A stretch of DNA of 64,000 nt from Amycolatopsis sp. NBRC 101858 (GTDB taxonomy: Bacteria; Actinomycetota; Actinomycetes; Mycobacteriales; Pseudonocardiaceae). The stretch is taken from positions 62,001 through 126,000 of the forward strand of contig NZ_BSTD01000001.1 of the NCBI RefSeq assembly GCF_030269325.1. The letters run 5' to 3'. Shown here one piece after another: positions 52,577-61,599 of the stretch. The first letter of the stretch is position 1; each line of letters opens with the position of its first letter. Below the pieces are notes generated by a model. It was not told where the DNA came from and made no database searches. It saw only the letters and a program-made list of their open reading frames with translations. A program made the translations under genes and the position numbers.

Positions 52577-53929
52577 CTACGGGAGGCCGGCCAGCGACGC
52601 GTCGAGCGTGGCCGCCGACAGCTCGTTGTCCACCATGTCCCCGGCGAGGTAAGCGCCGTACGCCGGCAGGTCCAGGTGCGCGTGCCCGCACAGCGCCGTG
52701 AGGATCACCTTCTCCTCGCCGGTTTCCTTGCACCGCAACGCTTCCTGGATGCACGCGGCCAGCGCGTGCGTCGGCTCCGGTGCCGGGATGATGCCCTCGG
52801 CCCGCGCGAACCGCACGCCCGCCGAGAAGCACTCCTGCTGCCCGATCGCGATCGCCTCGATCAGCCCGAGCTCGTAGATGTGCGAGATGAGCGGCGACAT
52901 CCCGTGGTAGCGCAGGCCGCCCGCGTGGATCGGGTCGGGGATGAAGTCGTGGCCGAGCGTGTGCATCTTCAGCAACGGCGTGAGCCCGGCGGTGTCGCCG
53001 AAGTCGTAGGCGTACTTCCCGCGCGTCAGCGACGGGCACGCGGCCGGCTCGACCGCGCGGATCACCGGATCCATCCGGCCGGCGAGCTTCTCCCGCAGGA
53101 ACGGGAACGCGAGCCCGCCGAAGTTCGATCCGCCGCCGGTGCAGCCGACCAGCACGTCCGGGGTGTCCCCGGCCAGTTCGAACTGCTTCAGCGCCTCTTC
53201 GCCGATGATCGTCTGGTGCAGCAGCACGTGGTTGAGGACGCTGCCCAGCGCGTACCGCGCGTCCGGGTCCTGGGCCGCCTGCTCGACGGCCTCGCTGATC
53301 GCGATGCCGAGGCTGCCCGTCGAATCCGGGTGCTCCTTGAGGATCGCCCGGCCGGACTCGGTCAGCTCGGAGGGGCTCGGGTGGACGGTCGCCCCGAACG
53401 TCTCCATCATCAGCTTGCGGTAGGGCTTCTGGTCGTAGGACGCGCGGACCTGCCAGACCTCGCACTCCAGCCCGTACTGGGCGCAGGCGAACGCGAGCGC
53501 GCTCCCCCACTGGCCGGCGCCGGTCTCGGTGGTCAGGCGGGTGACGCCTTCGGCCGCGTTGTAGAACGCCTGCGGCACGGCGGTGTTCGGTTTGTGCGAG
53601 CCGACCGGGCTGACGCCTTCGTACTTGTAGTAGATCCGTGCCGGGGTGCCGAGCGCCTTCTCCAGCCGGCGGGCCCGGAACAGCGGCGACGGCCGCCAGA
53701 GCCGGTAGACCTCTCGGACCTCCTCCGGGATGTCGACATAGCGATCAGTCGTCACTTCCTGGGCGATGAGCGCCTGCGGGAAGAGCGGGGCCAGGTCGTC
53801 CGGGCCGACCGGCTCCCGGGTGCCGGGGTGCAGCGGCGGGGGCGGCGGCTCCGGCAGGTCGGGGATGACGTTGTACCACTGGGTCGGCAGCTCGTCTTCG
53901 TCCAGGATGTACTTGGTCTTCTCAGCCAT
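52577..53929 (-). CDS. TrpB-like PLP-dependent enzyme (TrpB2 type)
   Basis: 450 aa. TrpB2 features: the N-terminal extension ([18 protein letters not shown]), PLP lysine in [14 protein letters not shown] (K113), [15 protein letters not shown] and the phosphate loop [11 protein letters not shown]. TrpB2 lacks the features for contact with TrpA and works as a stand-alone tryptophan synthase beta or indole salvage enzyme. It is not near other trp genes here. Confidence 0.9.
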   Translation of the reverse strand: MAEKTKYILDEDELPTQWYNVIPDLPEPPPPPLHPGTREPVGPDDLAPLFPQALIAQEVTTDRYVDIPEEVREVYRLWRPSPLFRARRLEKALGTPARIYYKYEGVSPVGSHKPNTAVPQAFYNAAEGVTRLTTETGAGQWGSALAFACAQYGLECEVWQVRASYDQKPYRKLMMETFGATVHPSPSELTESGRAILKEHPDSTGSLGIAISEAVEQAAQDPDARYALGSVLNHVLLHQTIIGEEALKQFELAGDTPDVLVGCTGGGSNFGGLAFPFLREKLAGRMDPVIRAVEPAACPSLTRGKYAYDFGDTAGLTPLLKMHTLGHDFIPDPIHAGGLRYHGMSPLISHIYELGLIEAIAIGQQECFSAGVRFARAEGIIPAPEPTHALAACIQEALRCKETGEEKVILTALCGHAHLDLPAYGAYLAGDMVDNELSAATLDASLAGLP

Positions 53930-53994
53930 CGAACCTCCTTGGTCGGCACTTCAACTTAGGACGCCACCGGCCGCGGAGCCAGTACGGTGACCCG

Positions 53995-54849
53995 GTGGGG
54001 AACTTCGTCCTGATCGACGCGCCGTCCAACCTGGGCCTGCGGCCACCGGCCGAGGGCGCGGTGCCCGGCTGCTACAAGACCCCCGGTGTGCTGCGCGACC
54101 TCGGCATCCTCGATCGCCTGGGTGCGGCCGACGGCGGCGTCGTGACGCCGGGGCGCTACGTCGGCACGTGGTCGCCGGGCGACGGCGTCCGCAACTCGGC
54201 GGCCATCGCGTCGTACACGCGCGCGCTGGCCGAACGGGTCGCCGCGGTCCGGTCGGCGGGCGGGTTCCCGGTGGTGCTGGGCGGCGACTGCTCGATCTCG
54301 CTGGGCGCGATGCTGGCGCTGCGCCGCTCCGGCCGGTACGGCATCGCCTACCTGGACGGCCACGACGACTTCCGCCACCTGGGCATCGCGGACCACGTCG
54401 GCGCGGCGGCGGGCGAGGACCTGGCGATCATGACCGGCCGCGGGGCGGGCGACCTCGCCGACATCGACGGGCTGCGGCCGTACGTCCGCGACAGCGACGT
54501 CATGGTCCTCGGGGTGCGCACGGCCGAGTCGGCCCAGCTGCGTGCCGCGGGAATCCGTTTCGTCACCTCGGAAGCGCTGATGGACTCCGCGCCGGTGCCG
54601 TCGTTCCCGGAGCTGGACGGCTTCTGGGTCCACGTCGACATCGACGTCCTCGACCCGGCGTACGTGTCCGCTGTGGACAGTCCCGACCCCGGCGGCCTCG
54701 ATCCGGACACGCTGGTCTCGGTGCTGCGGGAGCTGCTGGCCCGGCCGGGCGCGGCGGGCTTCGAGCTGACGGTGTTCGACCCCGACCTCGACCCGGACGG
54801 CCGGCAGGCCGAGCTGGTCGCCGACATCCTGGAAAGGTCCCTGCGATGA
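53995..54849 (+). CDS. arginase/agmatinase-fold protein with Cys at the first metal ligand
   Basis: 284 aa ureohydrolase fold. Metal motifs: VVLGGDCSISLG (the usual GGDHS His is Cys), YLDGHDDF (Asp, His, Asp retained) and WVHVDIDVLDP (both Asp retained), then the catalytic Glu position ELTVFDPDLD, where ELTVFD replaces the common E-x-NP. So the di-manganese site is altered and the substrate is not arginine by default. GTG start. Coupled by ATGA overlap to a dienelactone hydrolase gene. Confidence 0.85.
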   Translation: MGNFVLIDAPSNLGLRPPAEGAVPGCYKTPGVLRDLGILDRLGAADGGVVTPGRYVGTWSPGDGVRNSAAIASYTRALAERVAAVRSAGGFPVVLGGDCSISLGAMLALRRSGRYGIAYLDGHDDFRHLGIADHVGAAAGEDLAIMTGRGAGDLADIDGLRPYVRDSDVMVLGVRTAESAQLRAAGIRFVTSEALMDSAPVPSFPELDGFWVHVDIDVLDPAYVSAVDSPDPGGLDPDTLVSVLRELLARPGAAGFELTVFDPDLDPDGRQAELVADILERSLR

Positions 54850-55541
54850 CCGACGTGCTGACGGATCTCCCCGTGTGGCTTCCCGAAGGGGGCCGCGGCC
54901 CGGGTTTGGTGCTGATCCAGGAGATCTTCGGCCTGGACGATTACTTGCGTTCGGTGGCGGCGGACCTGGCCGCTTCCGGGTACGTCGTGGCGGTTCCCGA
55001 ACTGTTCCGGCGGACGGCCCCCGGCTGGTCGTCCACCCACGACGAAGCGGGCGTGGCGGCGTCGATGAAGGTGGCGTCCACTTTCGACCCGGCGCTCGGG
55101 CTGGCGGACGTCCTGGCGACGGTGGCCCACCTGCGTGGCCTGCCCGCGGTTTCCGGCGGGGTCGGCGTGCTGGGGTTCTGCCTGGGCGGGTCGCTGGCCT
55201 TCGCGGCCGCGGCGGCGGGCGACCCGGACGTGGCGGTGTCGTTTTACGGCTCGACGGTGGCCGCGCAGATCGCGGACCTGGCCGGGATCACGTGCCCGAT
55301 CCAGTTCCACTTCGGCGGCCAGGACCCGTTCATCCCGCGCACGGACGTCCGCGTGGTCGAGGAGGCGGTCGCGGCGCACCCGGGCGCGGAGATCCACGTG
55401 CAGGAGGAGGCGGGGCACGCGTTCCACAACAACGTGGCCCCGATGTTCCACCACCCCGAGGCGGCGGCCCGCGCCTGGGCACTGACGACCGAGTTCCTGC
55501 GGCGGACCCTCCCGGCCGGCATCAGCGGCCGTGGTGTGTGA
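54846..55541 (+). CDS. dienelactone hydrolase family protein
   Basis: 231 aa alpha/beta hydrolase. VLIQEIFGLDDYLRSVAADLA carries the family Glu; the nucleophile is Cys in VLGFCLGGSLAF; Asp in FGGQDPFIP and His in EAGHAFHNN complete the triad. Opens lactone rings such as dienelactone, though actinobacterial paralogs have varied substrates. ATG overlaps the arginase-like stop. Its 3' end overlaps the convergent CHAT gene by 20 nt. Confidence 0.9.
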   Translation: MTDVLTDLPVWLPEGGRGPGLVLIQEIFGLDDYLRSVAADLAASGYVVAVPELFRRTAPGWSSTHDEAGVAASMKVASTFDPALGLADVLATVAHLRGLPAVSGGVGVLGFCLGGSLAFAAAAAGDPDVAVSFYGSTVAAQIADLAGITCPIQFHFGGQDPFIPRTDVRVVEEAVAAHPGAEIHVQEEAGHAFHNNVAPMFHHPEAAARAWALTTEFLRRTLPAGISGRGV

Positions 55542-58500
55542 AGGCTCCCCAGATCGACACGTCGGTCGTTTCCGGCAGAGCCAGGTCGCCGATCATGGCT
55601 TCGGGCAGGCCGGCCAGCGGTTCGCGGGCGGGGTCGAGCATCCACAGCTGGGCTTCGCGGAGCGCTTCGGCGGGCGGGAGGCCTTCCCGGACGAGGAAGT
55701 GGTGGGCCGCGAACATCAGGGCCGCGGTACCGCGATCGCCGGTCTTCCACCGGGAGCCGATCACGGTGACCGCGCCGGCGGCCAGGAAGGCCGTGGCGAG
55801 GGTGAGCGCTTCGTCGTAGTCGACCACGGTCAGGTCGCTGCTGCAGGAGGTCAGGATGACGGTCCCGCCGGGGTTGCCCGGCTCGCGGCGGGCGGCGTGG
55901 CGGAGCACGGTGTCGATGGGCAGGTCCTCGGTGAGCACCAGCCTGGACGCCTCGGCCGCGGTGCCGACTTCGGCGTGACAGCTCAAGTGCAGCAGTGACG
56001 CGCCTGCCGTGTCGGCTCCGGGGACGTGGGCGAGGAACGCGGCCGGTGTCGCGGGCAAAGCCGCCGGCAGCGGTGCGCCGTCCTCGTCGGACTCGAATCC
56101 GTGCAAGTCACCCAGCAGCACCGCTCCCGGGTAGAAGACGTCGTGCAGCACCAGTGCTTCTTCCGCGGCGAACCCGAGGTTTCCCCGCGGGTCGGTCACC
56201 AGGACCGGTGCGCGGCCGATCGGCTGCGCGGGCCGGCGCACGCTGTCCAGGAACTGGCGCGCCGACGCCGCGGTGGACAGGACCAGCTCGGTGCAGCCGA
56301 ACCGGGACTCGCCGAGCCGGGCGGCCGGCCACGACACGACTCCCAGCTCTCCCAAGGGAACCAGCACGACCCGGCGGCCGCGGCCGACCGCTTCCAGCAC
56401 AGCGCTCAGCACCGTCGTACCGGCCCAGTCGCACAGCGCTGCCAGCGCCGTCTTCCATTCGGCGAAGTCGTTCTGGTCGGCGGCGAGGAACTCGGCGAGC
56501 GGCCCGTCCGATCGCACGACCAGGTCCGGCAGCGCGCGGGTGATCGGCCGGCCGTCCCGGTGGACGCCGATCAGCCGCCCGGGCGTCCCCTCGGTGCCGG
56601 GCACGACGTACACCAGGGCGTCGATGTCGTTACCGGCCAGCGCGCCGGCGACTTCGGTCATCGAGGGCGCGACGAACAGCGCTTTCCCGGCCGGGCTGTC
56701 GCGCAGCACCTCCAGCACACGATGGCGCAGCTCGCCTCTGGTAACCCGCTCCGGAACGGCGCCCTGCCGGGTGTGGTCCGCCCACGCGTCGGCCAGGGCC
56801 GGGTGGCCGAGGTCGCGCAGCGTCTTCGGTACCTCCAACGTCGAGGTCGCCGCGTGCAGGGCCAGCCCGCGACCGAGTTCGATCGCGCGCAGAGCCGCAT
56901 CGGCGTCATCGTCGGCCAGGCACCACCCGGCGAGGGCGGCCGCGTCCGCCGCCGCACCCCGCGCGGTGAGCACAGCGTGGCCGATCCCTGTCTGCAGCAG
57001 GACGAGACCGGCCTGTTCCTCGAGTGCGGCGAAGCCGTGGCGGCAGGCGAGTTCGCGCTGCCCCGCGGCCCGGCAGGCGCGCGCGAGGGCACGGAGCACT
57101 TCGGGCACCTCGACGCCGTCGGCCGACTGCCGGGCCTGCTCGAGGTGCGCCACCGCACGGCTCGCCGCATCGGCCGGGCCGATGCCTCGTTCGTGCGCCG
57201 TCAGGTACGCGAGGCCCAGCAGCGCCCGCACGGTCGTCCGGTGCTGCGGGAGCGTGACCCGCTCCAGCCGGGCTTCGAGCCGCTCGATTCCGGCGAGGAC
57301 CTCCGCGGGCTCTCCGTCGAGGGCACCGGCGAAGGAACTGGTGGTGTCGGCCATGGCCGCGAGCATGTCCGCGGAGTGCCCCGGTACGGGCCCACCGGTG
57401 AGCCGCGCGTGCAGGTCGCCGACGGACTCCCGGACGTTCTTCGCGCCGGTCAGGGCCAGCCGCAGCCCGGCGAGCCCCGCCATGAGCTCGGCGCTCGGCC
57501 GCACCACGTGCGCCGCCGGGAGCCGGGCCACCGCCTCGTCCAGCCGCTCGGCCGCGACGGCGAGGCCGGTGTCGTCCGCGGTGCGCAAGGCCCGGCTGAC
57601 GTCGATCGACGCGGCGAGCGTGGCGATCACCGCCGAACCGCCGACGGGGTCGTCCCCGGCCGCCGCCGCGGCCTTGTCCAGCAGCAGCGCGGCGGAGTCG
57701 GCGTCCTCGAGCAGGCCTTTGACGAGGTGCCGGTCGGCCAGGACGCCGCCGACCAGGCCGACCGCGACGGCGTGCAGGTCGTCGTCGGCGGGCAGGGTCC
57801 GGACGACCTCCAGCAGATCGGTGACCCCCGCCGCGGTCCGCCCGGGATCTCCCTGGGTGCCGTGCAGGATCGCCAGCATGGACCGCAGCAGGAGATCCGC
57901 GCCCCGCCGGGCGGGCCCCGCTTCACCGGTCCGGGCCAGCACCTGGTCGACGACCTCCTGCGCCTGGGCGATCCGGTCCGGGGTGGCTTCGGCCGCGGCG
58001 GAAGCCAGCAGGGCACCGGCGAGCCGGCGCCGGATGACGTCGGACAGCGGATGGGCCTCGGGCACGGACGACGCCCGCTTCAGCAGCTCCTCCGCTTCAC
58101 GCAGGTCGTCCGGACCACCCTCCCCGGCCCCGCCGACCAGGAGGGTGGCGAGATCGGCCCGGAGCATCGGCGTGAGCATGTGGTCTTCCGGCAGCCCGGC
58201 CAGCTGCTCTCGCAGGAGGTCCGCCTGCACGGCCGGTTTCGCCGCCGGCGTGATCATGGGCATCATCAAGCGCAGCAGCTCGATTCCCGGGTTGCCGGTC
58301 TCCGGCGCGCTGCTCAGCACCTCGTCGAGCTTGGCCACGGTCGACTCGGACGGGTGCGCGGCGCCCGACTCCAGCAGGTCGGCCAGCGGGGACATGAGGT
58401 CGAACAGCGCGCGGATCCCGGGCGGCAGCGCGTCCAGGCCGGTGGCGGCCGACAGCCGGCCTCGCAGCTCGGCGACCCCGGCCTGCAACCCCGCCTCGCC

Positions 58501-58845
58501 GGTCCGCCCGATCCACTCCGTGGCTCGCAGGACGGCGCCGAGGTCCGGGACGGGATGTTCGCGCAGGGCTTCGGCCGGCGTCCGGCCCACCATGGTCACC
58601 ATCAGCGCCAGCTGGGACATCCGGTCACGCTGCCCGGCGGTGCTCGCCGGGTCGGCCTGCACCAGATCGGCCAGCTCGGTGGCCCGGACCCGGTCGGCAT
58701 CCGAACCGCCGTGCTGGACGTAGCGGACCGCCAGCGCCGTGGCCAGCTCGGCCCGCGTCGCGCACTGCTCGTCGCTGCCGTCGTCGAGGTCACCGAGCCG
58801 GCGGGACAACTCGGCGATCCGGCGCTCGGCTTCGTCCGCGGTCAT
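55522..58845 (-). CDS. CHAT-domain (caspase-like) protein with long TPR-like N-terminus
   Basis: 1107 aa. Residues 1-780 are almost entirely helical, Ala/Leu-rich repeats of TPR type. From about residue 790 the sequence is a CHAT peptidase domain: LHLSCHAEVG carries the catalytic His (about 956) and VILTSCSSDLT the catalytic Cys (about 1000); AAFLAAGAVTVIGSRWKTGD and DVSIWGAFTHHG are typical of CHAT. CHAT proteases act in bacterial conflict systems, often cleaving a partner after activation. The active site looks complete. ATG at 58845 faces the cyclase-like gene over a 184-nt divergent promoter. Confidence 0.9.
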   Translation of the reverse strand: MTADEAERRIAELSRRLGDLDDGSDEQCATRAELATALAVRYVQHGGSDADRVRATELADLVQADPASTAGQRDRMSQLALMVTMVGRTPAEALREHPVPDLGAVLRATEWIGRTGEAGLQAGVAELRGRLSAATGLDALPPGIRALFDLMSPLADLLESGAAHPSESTVAKLDEVLSSAPETGNPGIELLRLMMPMITPAAKPAVQADLLREQLAGLPEDHMLTPMLRADLATLLVGGAGEGGPDDLREAEELLKRASSVPEAHPLSDVIRRRLAGALLASAAAEATPDRIAQAQEVVDQVLARTGEAGPARRGADLLLRSMLAILHGTQGDPGRTAAGVTDLLEVVRTLPADDDLHAVAVGLVGGVLADRHLVKGLLEDADSAALLLDKAAAAAGDDPVGGSAVIATLAASIDVSRALRTADDTGLAVAAERLDEAVARLPAAHVVRPSAELMAGLAGLRLALTGAKNVRESVGDLHARLTGGPVPGHSADMLAAMADTTSSFAGALDGEPAEVLAGIERLEARLERVTLPQHRTTVRALLGLAYLTAHERGIGPADAASRAVAHLEQARQSADGVEVPEVLRALARACRAAGQRELACRHGFAALEEQAGLVLLQTGIGHAVLTARGAAADAAALAGWCLADDDADAALRAIELGRGLALHAATSTLEVPKTLRDLGHPALADAWADHTRQGAVPERVTRGELRHRVLEVLRDSPAGKALFVAPSMTEVAGALAGNDIDALVYVVPGTEGTPGRLIGVHRDGRPITRALPDLVVRSDGPLAEFLAADQNDFAEWKTALAALCDWAGTTVLSAVLEAVGRGRRVVLVPLGELGVVSWPAARLGESRFGCTELVLSTAASARQFLDSVRRPAQPIGRAPVLVTDPRGNLGFAAEEALVLHDVFYPGAVLLGDLHGFESDEDGAPLPAALPATPAAFLAHVPGADTAGASLLHLSCHAEVGTAAEASRLVLTEDLPIDTVLRHAARREPGNPGGTVILTSCSSDLTVVDYDEALTLATAFLAAGAVTVIGSRWKTGDRGTAALMFAAHHFLVREGLPPAEALREAQLWMLDPAREPLAGLPEAMIGDLALPETTDVSIWGAFTHHGR

Positions 58846-59029
58846 GTGCGCCTCTCGTTCGTGAACGGCCGGAAATGACAAAAACGTGACAACAATCGGA
58901 CGCTTCCCATTTCGATCACGCCGATCCTTTCGGCGGTCCGTGCGCCGTGAAATCCACCGTACTCGTCCGCCCCGGCGCATGCGACACTGCACGCGCGGTG
59001 TCCGCGGCCGACCGAGAAGAGGACTTGTC
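58846..59029. promoter_or_regulatory. divergent promoter region between CHAT and cyclase-like genes
   Basis: An AT-richer segment near 58870-58920 (TGACAAAAACGTGACAAC and following) contrasts with the GC-rich coding DNA and probably holds promoters for both divergent genes. TGACAAAAACGTGACAA contains a direct repeat of TGACAA. No ORF is convincing here. Confidence 0.4.
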
Positions 59030-60145
59030 GTGATTGCTGAGGGGGAACCGGATGAATGGCCGCTCGAACCGGCGGAACGGGTCGAACTGGTTTCGACGGA
59101 CCCCGCTCTCCGCGGTCCCGGGGAAACCCATGCCGTTCTTTCCGCGATTATTTTCCACCCGCCGCGCGCGCACGTGACCGCCTGGCGCGACCCGGCCGGG
59201 CCGGCACCCGGAACCGCGGTGGTGGAACTGCGTTACGGCATCGAACTCGACGCCTTGCCGCACGGAACGACCTACCGCACGGCCGATGTGATCATGACCT
59301 TCCCCGACGACTGCCGGGTCGTGGCCGCGCCGGACCTGCCCGATTCGGAGCACGACATCGGCGGCAGCCGGTTCCGCCAGCACCTCGACCGGCCCGAGGC
59401 CGGGCGGACCGTCCGGACCCGGCTGGTCGTCGAGGTTCCCGCCGGCCGGACCGAGCTGACCGGCAGCATGACCTGCGAGGTGGACCTGCGCCGCAGCTTC
59501 GGGGCCCGGTGGCGCCGGGTTCCGGCGGTGGCGGCGCAGAAGACGTCGTTCGCCACCGGTGTTCCCGGACACCACACCGGTTCCGCGGTCCGGTTGTTCG
59601 TGGCGACCGATCTCGCGGGCTTCAGCCGGCGCGGCCCCGCGGGCAGCGGAAGGGCGCAGCGGGGCACGGCGGAAGTGTTCGACCGCGCGACCGGAGCGAC
59701 CGGGATCGAGCTCGACGACCGGCAGGTGCAGGGCGACGGCCTGTTCCTCGTGTTCCACCCGGCCATCGACGAACGCACCGTGCTGCGCGCGTTCTACCTC
59801 GAACTGCTGTCGGCGCTGCGCGAGCACAACCGCGACCTGAGGCCGGAAACGGCGCTGCGGCACCGGGTCGGCATCGCTCGGGGGCTCTCCGAGCGGACTC
59901 CCCTGGGCTGGGACAAGAAGGCACCGACCGCGGCGACCCGGCTCTGTGACTGCGTGCAGGCCCGCACCGCGCTCGAGGACAACCCGAAGGCTCCGTTCGT
60001 GCTGGTGGTGTCCGATCCGCTGTACCAGGACATCTTCGGCGACCCGGACCACGACCCGCCCGGCACCGCCTTCACCGAGATCGCGATCGAGGACCCCGGC
60101 AAGGGTTTCTCCGCCACGGCCTGGCTGCACGTCGCCGGCGAGTGA
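59030..60145 (+). CDS. protein with novel N-terminal domain and nucleotide-cyclase-like C-terminal domain
   Basis: 371 aa, GTG start with AAGAGG upstream. Residues 1-180 are beta-rich and unrecognised. Residues about 184-371 resemble a class III nucleotide cyclase/homology domain: VRLFVATDLAGFSRR supplies the first metal Asp (about 193), VQGDGLFLVF the second (about 237), then YLELLSALREHN, RVGIARGLS and APTAATRLCDCVQART, where the usual GxxVNxAxRL Asn is not conserved. Base-selecting residues are not recognisable, so product and activity are uncertain. Ends 15 nt from the convergent TIR gene. Confidence 0.75.
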   Translation: MIAEGEPDEWPLEPAERVELVSTDPALRGPGETHAVLSAIIFHPPRAHVTAWRDPAGPAPGTAVVELRYGIELDALPHGTTYRTADVIMTFPDDCRVVAAPDLPDSEHDIGGSRFRQHLDRPEAGRTVRTRLVVEVPAGRTELTGSMTCEVDLRRSFGARWRRVPAVAAQKTSFATGVPGHHTGSAVRLFVATDLAGFSRRGPAGSGRAQRGTAEVFDRATGATGIELDDRQVQGDGLFLVFHPAIDERTVLRAFYLELLSALREHNRDLRPETALRHRVGIARGLSERTPLGWDKKAPTAATRLCDCVQARTALEDNPKAPFVLVVSDPLYQDIFGDPDHDPPGTAFTEIAIEDPGKGFSATAWLHVAGE

Positions 60146-60160
60146 GCGGGCGTGCCCCGC

Positions 60161-60658
60161 TCACTCCCCGCCGACCTGCCGCCGCATGTGCGCGGCGAGC
60201 TGCTGCGGGGTGTGCTTGTACGCGTCGAGGTAGACCGTGTAGGCGTGCAGCACGTCGGGGGGCAGTTCGATGTCGCCGAACACCACCGGCAGGATGTAGG
60301 GCTCCGCGCGGCGCAAGGCGGTGGTCATCGCGAAGCAGAGTTCGTCCATGCCGAACGACGACGCGAGGTACTCCTCCGAGATGAAGGGGACCACGAACCG
60401 GGTCCCAGTCCGGTAGACCCGGCGCATTTCGACGAGGACGTTGCGGCCCCACCAGTCGCCGCTGATGTCCTCGTCGTAGAACACGCGGAGGCCCAGCTGC
60501 CGCGCCGCGAGCACCGTCTCGTGCACATAGGACCGTTGCCTGCCCGAAAACGAGACGGCGATGTCGTAGTCGAACCGCACGGCGGCGGCCGGCCGCTCGA
60601 ACGGCAGCACTTCGGCCGACTCCGGTTCGGCCCCGTCCTCTTCGCGTACCGCCCTCAT
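60161..60658 (-). CDS. TIR-domain protein
   Basis: 165 aa, almost all of it one TIR domain. YDIAVSFSGRQRSYVHETVL is the first strand and AA-loop region, LGLRVFYDEDISGDWWGRN the next, FVVPFISEEYLASSFGMDEL includes the Glu (in MDEL) that aligns with the NADase catalytic Glu, and ILPVVFGDIELP closes the fold. No sensor domain is fused. TIR domains in prokaryotic defence hydrolyse NAD+ or make signal nucleotides. It is 81 nt downstream of a Crp-type gene in the same direction. Confidence 0.88.
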   Translation of the reverse strand: MRAVREEDGAEPESAEVLPFERPAAAVRFDYDIAVSFSGRQRSYVHETVLAARQLGLRVFYDEDISGDWWGRNVLVEMRRVYRTGTRFVVPFISEEYLASSFGMDELCFAMTTALRRAEPYILPVVFGDIELPPDVLHAYTVYLDAYKHTPQQLAAHMRRQVGGE

Positions 60659-60739
60659 CGCGCACCTGCCCGTCCTCCGCCGCGAGACCCCGTCGACCGC
60701 AAGTGTGGGGCGGTCGCCGGCCGGCGACCGCCCTTTCCC

Positions 60740-61459
60740 TCATCCGAGGGACCGGAGCCCGGCCGCCACCTCGTCCAGTCCCGCCCGGTCACGGACGACC
60801 AGGCGGCGGCCGCCGGTCTCGAGCAGGCCGGCCTCACGCAGTTGCCGCAGCGCCCGCTCCGCGGTCGCCCGGGTCACGCCCACGAAGGACCCCAGCTCCA
60901 GCTGGGTCAGGTCGAGCCCGATGACCACGCCGCCCCCGACATCGGTGCCGTACAGCTCGACCAGTTCCCGCACCAGCCGGGCCACCCGGACGGGCGGCGC
61001 GACGCCGGTGTAGTCGACCCGGCGGCGGTTCGACGCCCGCGCCTTGTGGGCGACGATCGAAGCCACCAGCATCGCCGTGGTCCGGTCGCGGGCGACGATG
61101 GCCCAGAACGTCTCGGCGGACAGCCGGGCGGCGACCACCGGCCGGCGGCCGCACGCCCGCACCGTGGCCGACCGCGGAGTCCCGTCGATGGCGGAGAACT
61201 CGCCGATCAGGTCGCCCGCGCCGCGAACCGCGAGCAGGGCATCGTGCTTGCCCATCCGGCCCGTCACCTTCACGTACGAACTCAGCAGGAGAAAGACGTC
61301 GTCACCGGCGGCACCCTCGTCGACCAGGACCTCGTCCGCGGCAAAGCCGACCGATTGCCCGGCGGCCAGCAACGCCGCCAGGGATTCGGCGGGCAGCAAT
61401 GCGAGAAAACTGGACGGCGGCCACCCGGCTCGATATCCGGAACCCGCCGAGTCGGTCAT
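60740..61459 (-). CDS. Crp/Fnr-family cyclic-nucleotide-type regulator
   Basis: 239 aa. Residues 20-135 are a cNMP-binding barrel; the phosphate-binding cassette GAGDLIGEFSAIDGTPRSATVRA keeps the Glu and Arg that hold the ribose-phosphate, so nucleotide binding is plausible. A dimer helix follows, then a winged helix (LTQLELGSFVGVTRATAERALRQLREAGLLE). Start chosen at MTDSAG; longer in-frame starts exist. Likely cotranscribed with the TIR gene downstream, linking a cyclic nucleotide signal to it. Confidence 0.88.
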   Translation of the reverse strand: MTDSAGSGYRAGWPPSSFLALLPAESLAALLAAGQSVGFAADEVLVDEGAAGDDVFLLLSSYVKVTGRMGKHDALLAVRGAGDLIGEFSAIDGTPRSATVRACGRRPVVAARLSAETFWAIVARDRTTAMLVASIVAHKARASNRRRVDYTGVAPPVRVARLVRELVELYGTDVGGGVVIGLDLTQLELGSFVGVTRATAERALRQLREAGLLETGGRRLVVRDRAGLDEVAAGLRSLG

Positions 61460-61599
61460 TTTCCCAAGATAACCCCGGGCGCCCGGATCGGACACCGTCG
61501 CACGATTCGGCGGAGCCGGTGAGAAGTTTTCCGCGGGCGCCGGGAACCGGGCCCGGATCTCCCCACCCGGCTTCCCGGGAAGTGAGGACAATCGACGTC

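Noticed and set aside
55522..58992. Longer CHAT protein start (beyond 58845)
   Set aside because: The extra residues are basic and low in similarity to the repeat region, and they would occupy the AT-richer divergent promoter.
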